Under the pieces are notes generated by a model, which searched no databases, was not told the origin of the DNA, and saw only the letters and a list, made by a program, of their open reading frames with translations. The position numbers were made by a program, and so were the translations under genes. From Atrichornis clamosus (lineage: Eukaryota > Chordata > Aves > Passeriformes > Menuridae), in contig WBMZ01002659.1 in the NCBI GenBank assembly GCA_013400975.1, positions 279,194 through 343,193 of the forward strand: DNA of 64,000 nucleotides, written 5' to 3'. Of the stretch, positions 1-11,280 are shown piece by piece. The stretch's first letter is position 1. Every line of letters begins with the position of its first letter.

Positions 1-3000
1 TGAAACACCTAAATTAGGTAAAACATTTTTTCTTTCCCACTGAGATCCCTGTGGAGAGGCACAACTTCAGAAAGTGAGCTCAGACTATATAGATTCTAAA
101 AGAAATGCAGAAGTCTTCCGTATTACAATAATTGGAACAGGGATGTTCACAACATCCATAGCATTTGCTTCATATTGTCTGGAAATTATATTTCATTCTT
201 ACATTTTCTGTGTACTTCAGAACATTACCTTAACAAGTAGAGATTTTTTTTTTTTAAAGAGGAACTTATATTTAGTCTAAAAATAAAAATAGCTTTAATA
301 AATTTAAACCACTGAGTCAATGTATTTCAGAGGTTTCTATATGTGGATACCATGTTAACAAAATATCTGTTAATGGCTTTAATCAGTTTTGTTGGACATC
401 TTTAGAATATTATATGAATTAAATGTAGGTGTATAGAATTCCTTTGATTTATAAGAATCTTCAAGTGCTACTCTTACCTACTTATATATGTGAGTGCATT
501 TCAAGCCTTAAAAATAATACCTTACACTTTATACATACATCAGCTTGGCTAGATAAAATACTTTCTCTCTAGTACTTAGAGCTGACGATAGTAGGTGAAA
601 TATGGATTTTCTTTTTTAGTTCTATCGTTGTGAACAATTGATTTATTTATTCTACAATTTTATTACTCCAAGTGTAAAAAAGCATCCTAGAATAATATAA
701 CGTACAACACAGTAAAAACCCCCCAATATGAAATATAGAAAAAGTACAATTTATTTTCATCAAAACAGGTCATTTCTACTCAGCCTGAGCATTTTCTTTT
801 CCATGTTTTGTGGAACATAAGTGTATAATATATATCTATATTTCTAACAAAGATTGCTTTGAAACACTAATAAGAAAATTTGATTAGACAGTTAATAAAA
901 TGAGTTTGTGACTGATGACATAGAAGCCATGTTTCAACTCCCTGTGTGATGAGATTTCATTAAATTGTTGTAGACTTCTTTTCTGAAAATTCTTCCTTAT
1001 GAACAGCCCAAGAATCAATCAGGATCCATTGAAATCTTTAGGTAACAAACTAATAATGACAGGAATTTGTTCTTTACTATATGGACTAGAACGGGGGTCT
1101 GGAGAGGGCATTTACAGATTAAAAGGGAAGGAAACCTGCTATCATTAAATAACACAAGACGTAGGAATTTCTCTGACCGTTTCTTTTTAAACTTGAAAAA
1201 TATGGATGTTTCTATTTGAAAGTTCTTCCCTTATAGAAAATTTACCATATCTCTTGATAAATTATAATGGATATTAACTTTCAGTATTAAAAATGTATAC
1301 TGTATGTTACATCTGAATGTGTCTGTCTTCAGGTTCTTTTAACCTTCTCTTTGATCAGCTGGAAAGACAGATCTCCCTGAGCTGTACACCACTTGTAAAG
1401 CAAATTTCTGCTCTGTAAGTGTACCCAGAGCCTTTTTCTGTGGGTGATTTTGCAGATATTTTCTGGTAGAGAAAAAGAAGATTTGGCTCAGAGTTTTGGA
1501 AAGGTGTGTTCTTTACAGACTAGTCTTGTCCCTTCTCTGTCTCTCTCCAGATACTCTGCTGCTTTTCTCTGAGTTGTCAGCCCTCATCTTGTTGCTCAGT
1601 GAGACACAGTCGTATCATGTGGCTATCACAGTTGTAATCCAACACTCCTGTTCAATCCAATTCTCTTTCCATAGGTAATTCTAGCTCCCTGATCTTAATT
1701 ACTCAGACAGTCTTTTCTTTACTATGTTTTTGTTCGGACCAGATCTCCTCTCCTGAGCTTCTTGCTCCAGTACTGTTGTCTGTGCAAACTGTCGATTTTA
1801 AACCCACCCCTTTGTCAGGTCTATGCAATCTTCTCTCAGTTTTAGCACATTTTCACTATTTTCTGGTTACAGTTTCCTTGTCTTGCTAGCACAAGTATCT
1901 ATCAATGAACTCCTTGGCTGAGTAGTTTTGGATTACCTAAACTCTACTCAGCTCCTCTCCCTGGCAGAGCTGGGCAGACTTCATGTGCTAAAGCCATGGT
2001 AACATTGGAGCTTCTAAAAGAATGAGCTATAAATATTTATTTTCTAGAAGATGTGTATGTTAGTAATTGTTTGCTTACCATATAACTTCCACTTTTGGAA
2101 ACAACTGAACAGTTTTATTGAGTAATATCCCTGAATTTTGGCCTGAAGATTTCAGGCCACTATTGGAATTTGACAAATTTATAAGGAACTGATAATTGTT
2201 CATTGTAAAAGACAGGACTCATTTATTTTACTGTAGTGATATCAATTTTGTCCATTGTATATAAGCATGAAACACCAAAGTAGATTATATATCCTCCCAA
2301 TCAGAAATACTTAAGCTGTACTCTTTAAAGACCCATGTGAATCATGAGAAGTTTACAAAAACTGTTGGTAATGTTTAGTTTCATCTTCAAGTACACACAC
2401 CTTGTTTCAATCTCCAGCAAGGAAGTGTAACTACTTGTGGAAGTTTAAAGCTTGACATTCATGGAATGTCTTGGGTAAAATTGAAATGGCTGATATTCAT
2501 AATACGTGTAGCGTGGGATTCTTTCCTTCTAACTTAAGCCACTAAAAAGATGTCTAGTGTAAGCTAGTATTATAACATCCATCAGTAATCAGTAGAGAGA
2601 GACAGCATCTTGCAATTCATCCTGTTTACCCTAGACACCTGAGGAAGGATCAGGTCACCCTCTAGCAAACTCTACATTCAATCCACCAACTGCAGATGTA
2701 GCCCACATAAGACTAAATGTCTACATTACGAGAGCTAATAAAGTGAGATGAATCATACTCTGAGAATATAAGAGGATAGATTTATGTTTATTCTTTATTG
2801 AAAGAGACTTTTTATAACACTGAGATATCTCTTTGATTTGTGACAATTACTATAGTTTTAAATCCTATATTCTGAGGCAATTTCTGTATTAAAAGATATG
2901 TTATTCTGATGCTCTAATTTAACAAAGGTATTTCATTTGCAAATGTTCTTTATCAAGGTACACAATTCTCCCCACTAAGGAATTCGTATCTGCTAGATAT

Positions 3001-5319
3001 TCAGCAGTAAAACGGCTGGGACTGAGGAAGTGGCATTTAGCTGGAAGAAATGAAATGTTGAGTATGCAAATGGGTCATGGATGTTCATTTGTTCTGAGCC
3101 TTACAGGAAGCATGTCTTTATTCAATACTGCACATACTTGGGAATGACCCAGAATACAATATTTGTGCATTTGCTCACTGTGCAAGTTAGGATGTTACCA
3201 AAGCATTAGAGAAGTTAAATTAGACAGAGAGATAAGAGCAGATCATGAAAATCACAAAATTAATGGAAAATGCTCTGTATTCACAATTCAGAGGGAGATT
3301 GGGCTTTTTTTTATTATAGCAACCTGTAGCTATGAACAAGCATTGATTTGTTCTCAATAGTTAGCCATGTGAGATTAGTCTCGTAAAGCTGAAAGAGTCT
3401 TTAAAAGTTAGGAAGGGGCTAAAGTGGTAGAAGTGTGTGGGTGGTTGCCCTACCTCTCTTTAAAGATTTGCAAATTTGCAGTCTGATTCGCTGAGAGCAA
3501 GTATCTAGGGGAAAAAAAAAAGCACTCTTAAGTCCTACACCAGTATTAATTTAAAAATAGTTGTACAACATTTCATGTCAGGTATTCATCTAACTGTCCT
3601 TTAATTTTGGACGTCCATTATCATTTAAATCATTGATACTGATATGAGCACAAACACAAAACCAAATAATTTTGAAATATGTCATATCTAATGTTTCTGT
3701 TTACAGATAGAGATCATTCAATCAAAATAATATATAGTTGCTTTGGAAATTGCTTACAAATATCTGTATGCAGGGTTCTGCTGTGATGAATATACAGACT
3801 GCTTTATTCTTACATTACAGTAGAGGTCAGAAAGCATAATCATGAATGCCATCTTGTGAGACCAATTTTTATTTCAATATTTTGATGTTACTCATACTTT
3901 TCTGGGCCCTGTTTTCTTGCTATCTCACTTGTGTTTTGATGGGAAACAGACCAGTCCTAAATTCCAGAGAACATTTCAGATTATTCCAACCATTTTAGGA
4001 AAGAAAGCTAGTTGTCAGTAGGCAAATGAAGAGTAGAGTTGGCATGGGATAATGATGGCTGCTGAAGGACCTCTGGTCAGAGGTATCAACTGAAAATCAC
4101 ATAAATGCATAATGATTGGCCTCACTGGCTGGAATGAATTAAAATGATTAAAACCATTTCTGACCAAACTCCTCTTGATATCTATACTTAATTCACTACA
4201 GAATAAAGTTTCTAACTCATTTTTAATAAAACAAAAATGTTCTTTTCAAAGACATAAGCACTTCAGATTTTAGAAATAATATATGAAATAACTGTTTATT
4301 TCTCTAAATACCTACATTTTTGAACAGGTGATTCTGTATTGGAGAGGAAAGAATTTTTCTGTAATAGTCATCTAAGTGCCAAAGTATAATGCAATACTCA
4401 ACAAATAAAGCTCTCAAAATGCTGACTACAGAGTTATTGAAAACTTGTTATTGAAGATGCAAAGTAATCCTACTTTGCTGCAGATGTCGGCTAAGGGCAG
4501 ACATGCCATAAAGGCAGAACCAATCTCTCATCTTATGAGACAAGATATTTTCCTCAGGTCCTAGCTGAGGAACTTTGCTAGGATCCTGGATACCTATGCA
4601 TAAAAAAGAACACTGTTGTTCTTCAGTATGATCACACCAGCACTTACTGCAATGGAGATACAAGTATTGAATAAAAAGGCCATTTTTCTCAAGAGAAACA
4701 CATTGGTATTGTGAGTTTCAGAAACAAGTCTAGAAAGTAGCATGTTCCAGTGCAACCAGGTGTAAAATTTTAAGAGTACATAAGAATATATATTTTTATA
4801 TTTTGGTCTATTATTCCTTTTGAAGTCAGAGCAGAAGTAGACGGAGGGTCTTGGTCACTCCACATTCCTACAGGTTAATTTCATCTACTGAAGACAAACA
4901 CTGAGGTCTTCAAGGAAAGATGCTGTGTATCTATTCTTGGGAATGAACAGAACAATGAATTCAGGGTTATTATTGATATTTCAATTTGAATAGGCATTTC
5001 CAATTGTCATGTTTTGTAAGAATATCATACCAATAAATCCCAGTACTTGACTGTTTTAAAACTACTAGTTCCTGTAAGTACAATATTATGAAATGTGTAC
5101 TTTTGAAAGAGGAAATGCCAAGATATGCTCTCAGTAGTTAACAGCAGCTGCTGTTAAATCACTTTCAAATAACTACATTTTCATGAGAAAATGCAAGATC
5201 ATGCATTGTGTGCTCCTGCAATTTGCTCCTGCAAAATGAGAGGAGACCTACTTTTGGCATTCTTGTACTTAAAGGCAATTTATAAAAATGAGGTGCAGTG
5301 ATTTTTTAAATGGGCAGAT
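1..5319. other. AT-rich intergenic DNA, no gene recognised
   Basis: This stretch is AT-rich, poor in CpG, and interrupted by stop codons in every frame. The longest open frames (about 60-70 codons) show no recognisable domain, codon pattern or paired splice sites. A short tandem duplication of 'tgctcctgcaa' occurs near 5210-5236. I recognise no interspersed repeat here, although very old ones could be missed by eye. Confidence 0.6.
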
Positions 5320-5588
5320 GGGGGAATGATTTTAAACTAAACAAGGAGAATTTTAGATTAGATGTGAGAAAGAAATTCTTTACTCAGAGGGTGAGGCTCT
5401 GGAGCAAGCTGCCTAGAGAATTTCTGGGTCTATCTGCTCTATCCCTGGAAGTCTTCAGGGCCTGGTTGAATGGAGTACTGACAACCTAATCTAGTGGGTA
5501 GCATCCCTGTCCATAGTGGGGGGGTGTTGGAACTAGATGATTTTTAAGGTCCCTTCCAACCCAAGACTTTCTGATTCTATGATTTTAT
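5320..5588 (+). mobile_element. CR1 LINE 3' tail, 5'-truncated
   Basis: This is a 5'-truncated copy of the chicken repeat 1 (CR1) non-LTR retrotransposon. The sequence shows the usual CR1 3' landmarks in order: a region around 5340-5385 corresponding to 'ttagatt..gatgtgagaaagaaattctttactcagagggtgaggc' of the family, a 'ctgcctagagaatttctgg' segment, 'ccctggaagtcttcagggcctgg', then 'gttggaactagatga', 'ggtcccttccaaccc' and a terminal 'tgattctatgatttta'. CR1 elements end in short direct repeats of this kind rather than poly-A. Only a few hundred bases of a roughly 4.5 kb element remain, so it encodes nothing. It supports an avian origin. The left edge is approximate. Confidence 0.92.
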
Positions 5589-7449
5589 TGACAATTTCTG
5601 CCAGTAACAAGTAATGCCTGTATCATAGTATGGTCTCAAAGGCAGTCTCTGTGTAAACAGTAAACATTTCATACCCGTTATCTAAGGATAACTACTTTTT
5701 CTCAGTTCTGCATGGCAGAGCCCTTCACATAGTTTAGCCTCCAAATCAGCACAGCGTATGGGCATAGGTTCAGTAATAAGCATACCTTGAGACCCATTTA
5801 GATCCTCGGGTCAATTAAGAATTGGATACAACTCATTTGCTAAGTCAAGCATGGGCTGAAGTGCTTTGCCAAGCTGGGATCTAGGTACCTAGAGAGAAAA
5901 ATAATGTATTCACAAAGTTCTTCAAGGCAAGAGGAGAGAAATAACATGACAATTTTTTTCACATATGATACAACTGCTAAACTTGACTTCCTGCAGATTT
6001 TCCTATACCTCTTCTCTCCTAAAACTAACCCTTATTTCCTTCCCACGTTTTCCCATGGCCCATTTCACTTTTTCAAACCTTCTGTTTCCCTGCTTGCAGC
6101 CTCTGCTCTCACAGTCTTGCAGCCACAGTCCTCTCACACACATGCCACAACAGCTCCTCCCCCTTACCCAGGAGGAACACAGCACAGTGCTGGAGCTGGC
6201 TGGGATGATGACTGAGCAGACTGGCCAAACTGCATCCTGGCTGAGCAGATCACCCCTGAATTCAGATGGACCCTAAATCAATAAGTGACAGCAGCAGAAA
6301 TTAAAAAACTTACCAGGACTGGAAGGCTGTTACTGCAAGTCTGTTAGGATGCTGTATTTACGTAAATGCTTCAGACTAAAAAATTGCTTATAGTAACTAT
6401 TTATTTCTTAGTTACCTCCATGAAAATTAAACTTGTATTGCTTCTTTGGACATGACAATAGCAAGCTTGAATAAAACATTACGGTGGTACTGTGGACAAA
6501 GATAAATACCATCCCGCTGAAAACTGTAAAAGTTGCCTAGGAGACTTAGTGAGATGAACTCATCCCGATTCTCTATAGGACTCCTGACACCACTCAGTTT
6601 TAGTACACTAAACTTCATCACTGAAATTAACCACTGACACCTGCCTGCTACATCCATAGATGCATCAATCTTGATTGTTTCCTTCTCACTAGGTATTATG
6701 TGAAGACGGTCTCATAGTCTATTGAATCATAATTTGCATTGACTCTGAGGTAGTACTTATTAAAAAAAAAACAGGTGCAAAGCATACCCCAAATGTACTT
6801 TTAAGTATAGGGAAATAATAATAAAGTATTAATAAAAACAAATTATTAAACAAAAAAATTTTAATATTCCCTAAAAGGGGATAACATATCTTCAGGATTT
6901 ACCTGAAAGATAGTTTAAAATTGTGGTAGATGTAAGAGACGGGGATTGATAAGGAAAAAAAGATCTATATAAATAATTGCTAAGGCTGAATCTACTATGC
7001 ACGTCCAGAAAGAGGTGAACAAGTCCAAAACTGCTATCCTGATAGATTTTATGCTACCTTTTATAACCACATGTAAAAGAGATTTTAATGATTCCAAGGA
7101 AAGGAAATAAAAATGCATATATTTACTGTGTAGGCTGTGGTGCAGACTATTATGAAATAAAGCAGTGCAGTTTATGTTGTGCGCTGGGGTGAGCGCTATC
7201 ATCTGTGCAGCAACTGAATTGACAAGGGATTTATTTGGGCTGGTACTGAGGAAGCAGGTGTCCTGCAGTAGGTACATTTGTGTCACCTGAAAAGGAGGTG
7301 GACAAGTGAGCTTTCTTCATCTGCCTTTTCCCCAGGATCTAGCAAATTAATTTTAAAGCCTGAGGAATCAAAACCCACCTTTCTCTACCATCAGTTAACA
7401 TTGAGCAAGATGGCTGCTCTCGCTTCGTACAACTGAGTTGTTACTGAAG
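5589..7449. other. Intergenic DNA, no gene recognised
   Basis: No supported gene or repeat was seen. Overlapping open frames on both strands near 5904-6276 and a minus-strand frame of 123 codons at 6915-7286 lack recognisable domains and paired splice sites. The pyrimidine bias of the next region begins gradually near 7320. Confidence 0.55.
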
Positions 7450-9556
7450 GTCCAACAGCAGGCCTTCTTCCCTGCATGTTTTCTATTACCCTCCTCCACC
7501 CTTGGTGCTTTTGACTCTTCTTTTCCAGTTCAAGTTCCATTATCCATTCTCTTTTCCTGGCTTACCACCAACATACACATTATCCATTCTTTTTCTTGAA
7601 CCTTATTCAATGTATCTTGTCAAGATCCACCGTAAATTCATCCTTTCCTCTTTGACGCTTTCCCAGAGACACAGCTCTACCTTAACTGAATCCCCAGCCC
7701 ACAGTCCCCTGTGACTTTTTACCACTTTTAATTTAGTTCTCAATTCTCCCCTTCTTCCTGTATTTTTTTTTCTGCTAAAATTTTGCTCTGCTTCCAAGAA
7801 ATCATAGGCAACACAAGTCGTGACCTTCCTTCCTCACCTTGGCCATAAATTTCCATTTTCCTCCTCCTTTTACAGAGGTTGCACTGTTTTCTGTTATAGA
7901 CATTGATGTTTTTCCTTTGCTCTCCCCTCCAAATTCCATTTGCCTGCCCCTGTTCTATTCTAGCTCCTCACATCCTTTGTTCCCACACACAGCCACTCTT
8001 TCACTCTTCCCCTTACCTTCACACTCTATTTTGACTTTCCCTGCATGGTACAATATGCTTTAGATGCTTCAGTCTTAGAAGATGTCACCTTTGACCTTTC
8101 ATTCCTCTCCAAGTACTGCCTTAACTCCCTGCTCTATTTCATTGTAAATTCATCAAATATCTTGTTTACAATAAGAATTTGTAATTTTTCTCCTCTCTTT
8201 TCAACCTATACCCTCTCCGACACAGCCTTTTGCCACCTGCCTTATGTGGAAATTATTCTTGCCGGGCACTCTCAAACCTTCTTCCTGGCCATTTTTGTTC
8301 ATTCTCTTTGACAGGTCTACAATTTTTCATGGAGCTATCTGGCCTTTTCTTTACATAAGATTATGTGCTCCCTTTTCATTCTATTGTCTTCTACTACTCT
8401 GCTTTCCTGTTCATGTTTTTGTCACATCCTCTAAAAATGCACATCAAATATCTTCCCCATACAGGAAGGAGTTACGTAAAGGCTCTTCTTCTTTTTAGAA
8501 GTATAATATTCATAAAAGAAAATTAATTGCAGGTGTTCAAAGACATACCTTCTCTAACTTAGACCACCTTTCTCACTTCACAAGAAACTCTACTTGGTGG
8601 ACTTCTACTTGCTTGTGGATCCCTTACTTCTTTGCAAGATAAAAAAGCTAAGCTGTGTCCTTAATTATCTTCTAACAAATATTTCTCAATAACAGCTTTC
8701 TGGATCACTGGATCATATTTCATTTTCATTCAGCATATTATAAAAATTAAATAAATTAATAACACATATATTGCAGACTAAATCCAGATCTTGCCTAAGT
8801 TTTCTAAGACTTCTGACAAAGCCTTTTCAAGATGAATTTCTCTGCATCCTTTCCCTTCATACACACAAATACACACACACAGATCAAGTCCTTCATCACC
8901 TTCTATCTGGCTTACTGTAAGGCTGGTTTTTCCACCATTATTAAACACTGCTGTTGCTGTTGGATTGCTGTAGCAAAGATCATCTCCCAGCTCAGTGCTT
9001 TTGTAATACTTTCCTTCCTTCTCCTCTTGTCTCTTTTCTTGCTTGACAGAGTAGATACTATAGCAACTTGAGAACACCCTTCACCCTTTCCATATTTTAC
9101 TATTTTCTATTTTCTATTGATTATTGACTGCACAGCCAGTGTCAGGACTGGTTGTCCTTTTGTTTCATTTTCAAATAAGCTTTTTTCCCCCAACTGCACT
9201 TCATGGTTGCCTTAACGTGTGCAAATACAACTTCTCTGTTAATAATTCTCCATTTCAGATTTCCTCTCTTTTATGTGGAAAAAAGAATCTTGAAAATATA
9301 TTTTATCACTCCATTACTATAAATATCATGTTGTTAAAAATAAGCTTTAAGCTGGCAGGTATATCATAATCACCCCTCAGTATTCCTCCATCTATGTCCA
9401 TATACCTGTAAGTATACACTCTTCCTTGTTTTATGGTAAAATTGTGTGCTCTTTAGGGCAGGCACCAGCTCTCTCCTCTGTGTTTACACATTGCTTAATA
9501 CAGTGATGTCCTGGTTCGTGACTCCTACGTGGACAAGTAAATAATAATGATAATAT
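7450..9556 (+). mobile_element. Probable ancient L2-clade LINE relic
   Basis: The plus strand is heavily C/T-rich for about 2 kb, with runs of short open frames biased to Ser, Pro, Leu and Phe. This composition is typical of the 3' half of L2-clade LINEs in amniotes. Within it, about 8884-8926 reads 'KSFITFYLAYCKAG', which resembles the L2 ORF2 segment following the reverse transcriptase (family pattern: 'LVISxLDYCNAL'). At 9441-9466 'gtgctctttagggcaggcacc' resembles the amniote L2 3' tail ('taagctctttggggcaggga'). It is followed by 'acagtgatgtcctggtt..gactcctac' and an 'aataataatgataat' end, as in those elements. The element is frame-broken throughout. The part from 8560 to 9556 is the better supported half. 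The 7450-8500 part is assigned by composition and continuity only and could be a second element. Confidence 0.55.
8832..9071 (+). pseudogene. Remnant of L2-like ORF2 (post-RT region)
   Basis: A 79-codon frame survives inside the L2-like block. Its residues 18-31 or so ('KSFITFYLAYCKAG') match the spacing of the conserved 'LxxSxLDYCN' segment found downstream of the polymerase domain in L2 and CR1 elements. The rest of the frame is rich in Leu and Ser and has no other motif. In intact elements this part belongs to the ORF2 polyprotein (endonuclease plus reverse transcriptase). Here it is a fossil without catalytic residues. Assignment is by eye and depends on the L2 reading of the surrounding block. 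Confidence 0.4.
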
Positions 9557-10479
9557 CTCCACTCTTCTTTCTACAGAGCTCACCCACTGAGCTGACGGCC
9601 TAAATGAAACCCAGGGTGATTAATAATGCATTCTTTTACTGACTCTTACACGTTATTATTCTTGTCACCTGTCAGGATCCACTTTGAGGGAAATCTGTTG
9701 TTTTCTGATGAAAAAGGGAGTGAAAAAAAAGGCAATTTCTTTTGCCCATTTCTTCAGAAAAGAAACTAAAAATGGGTGAATCACAGTGACAATCATGAAA
9801 AGATTAACCCCCAACTCCTGGAAGGTAGTCCCATAAGTTGCCAGAGTTTTGAGGGATTGTCACAATAATCCTTGGATGTTATGATAGAAATACAACTTTC
9901 AGCCTTATTCCAGTACTAATTAGTGTTTATTACTGCATGGACATTTGCCCACTGAAAACTAGACCAAAAGACCAACAACCTATTTCACATAGGCTGCTGA
10001 ACCATAAGTAGAAGATAATGAATTTTGGTTTCTACCAACCTGTGCCAGATTTGAAGCAATGACCTAGAGGTGAGAAATTCTGCATCTCATTACCATTCCC
10101 CTGAGTAAACCAGTTCTCAAATCATAGGATGAAAAGAAGGAGGGAAAAACCAAGCCTTCCTGGTGTGATTCAAAGGTCTGCATGAACTTTGAATTTCAAA
10201 GCTTTCTCTCAACCATTATTTTAATTCAATTTAAGTAGACTTTAAATTATGTGACTGAAAATCTCAATAGCCAAAATAAAGAGATATTTAAAAAAATTTC
10301 AAAAAGAAGGGAAAGGTAGTTGCTACCTCTTGCTCTACACCCACCCCGCTTTCATTTTCCTTTGTCACAACAGGCCTGATGAGGGAGATCGGATTAAATA
10401 TGATTGCCTACTATTCTGCCTAGCTGACAGCTCACCTACAGTGCTTTCAAAAATAGATGTTGTGGCTGGGTTGGTACAA

Positions 10480-10730
10480 GCTTAAAATGTGTATTTGACC
10501 TTTTAATGTTTTATTTGCTCTTGTTGATTTTTGTTGTAATGCTTTAAAGTTTTTGTAGCTGAGGAAAATTGCCAGCGTAGTTAACCACACAAATGCACCG
10601 ATTTGCATATGGATGCTTTTGAGGTCCTGAGCCTGATCTGATCTATCAGTGGACCGATGGAAGAGCTATTGATAAATTACAATGAAAAAATGCACATTTC
10701 AGCTGTTGCCAAATGGGTCTTAGAAAAATA
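10480..10730. promoter_or_regulatory. Candidate conserved non-coding element
   Basis: The block combines T-rich spacer with several intact transcription-factor-like words: a perfect POU octamer ATTTGCAT at 10601-10608, 'gttaacca' just before it, 'ctgatctgatctatcagtgg', and 'attgataaattacaatg'. It has no repeat signature and no open frame. Dense, non-degenerate binding-site-like words in otherwise featureless DNA are typical of vertebrate enhancers. Conservation cannot be seen from a single sequence, so this is only a candidate. Confidence 0.22.
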
Positions 10731-10849
10731 AACTGCTGAAATATTGCCAACTGGTACCACAGAAATGACAACTAAAGAATAAACATAACACAATCTAATT
10801 CATTCTCACTAAACTTTAAACCTTTTGCTGTAATTCTTTGTATAAAACT

Positions 10850-11280
10850 CTCCTTTTCTTTTCTTGACCGTTAATACTGATAATTATATCTGTATTTCTT
10901 AAGAATATTATGAGTTGCCATTTCTGCATAGTAGCAGATTGAATTTATTCACCTTACGGATATATTATTATCACAGATAATAACTGCAGCATGATAATTA
11001 TCATTAATTATTCATTTGGATTAAGAGGCAAATAGGCTTGCATTCAAGGGTCTTCCAGAGCAGTGTTCATTGTTCCAGGGCCCTGTGTGCCAGTGTGACT
11101 AATTCATACTCCTTTCAGTGCTACTGTTGACATCTGACCGGTCCCATATGTATTTATTTCAAAATATTATAAAAGGAATAAGTGCATCATTTCAGGACAT
11201 AACAACTAAAACAGACATATGGTTCTTTTCTGCCCTCTGAGTGAGAATACGCAATTTTCTATTAGAGAAGATGCTTACAG
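10850..11280. promoter_or_regulatory. Candidate conserved non-coding element, homeodomain-site rich
   Basis: This block contains closely packed TAAT/ATTA cores ('ataattatcattaattatt' near 11000) flanked by 'gataataactgcagc' and 'ttcatttggattaagagg', then a moderately GC-rich part with 'ccagggccctgtgtgcc' and 'ctgaccggtccc'. No repeat family is recognisable. The arrangement resembles developmental enhancers in vertebrate gene deserts. This is inferred from composition only; a cross-species alignment is needed to confirm it. Confidence 0.22.

Noticed and set aside
3064..3071. Further POU octamers at 3064, 22456 and 60128
   Set aside because: Octamers at about this number are expected by chance in 64 kb of AT-rich DNA, and these lack clustered sites.
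6915..7286. 123-codon minus-strand frame
   Set aside because: Hydrophobic and Ser/Leu-rich but without a motif. The likely cause is local base bias.
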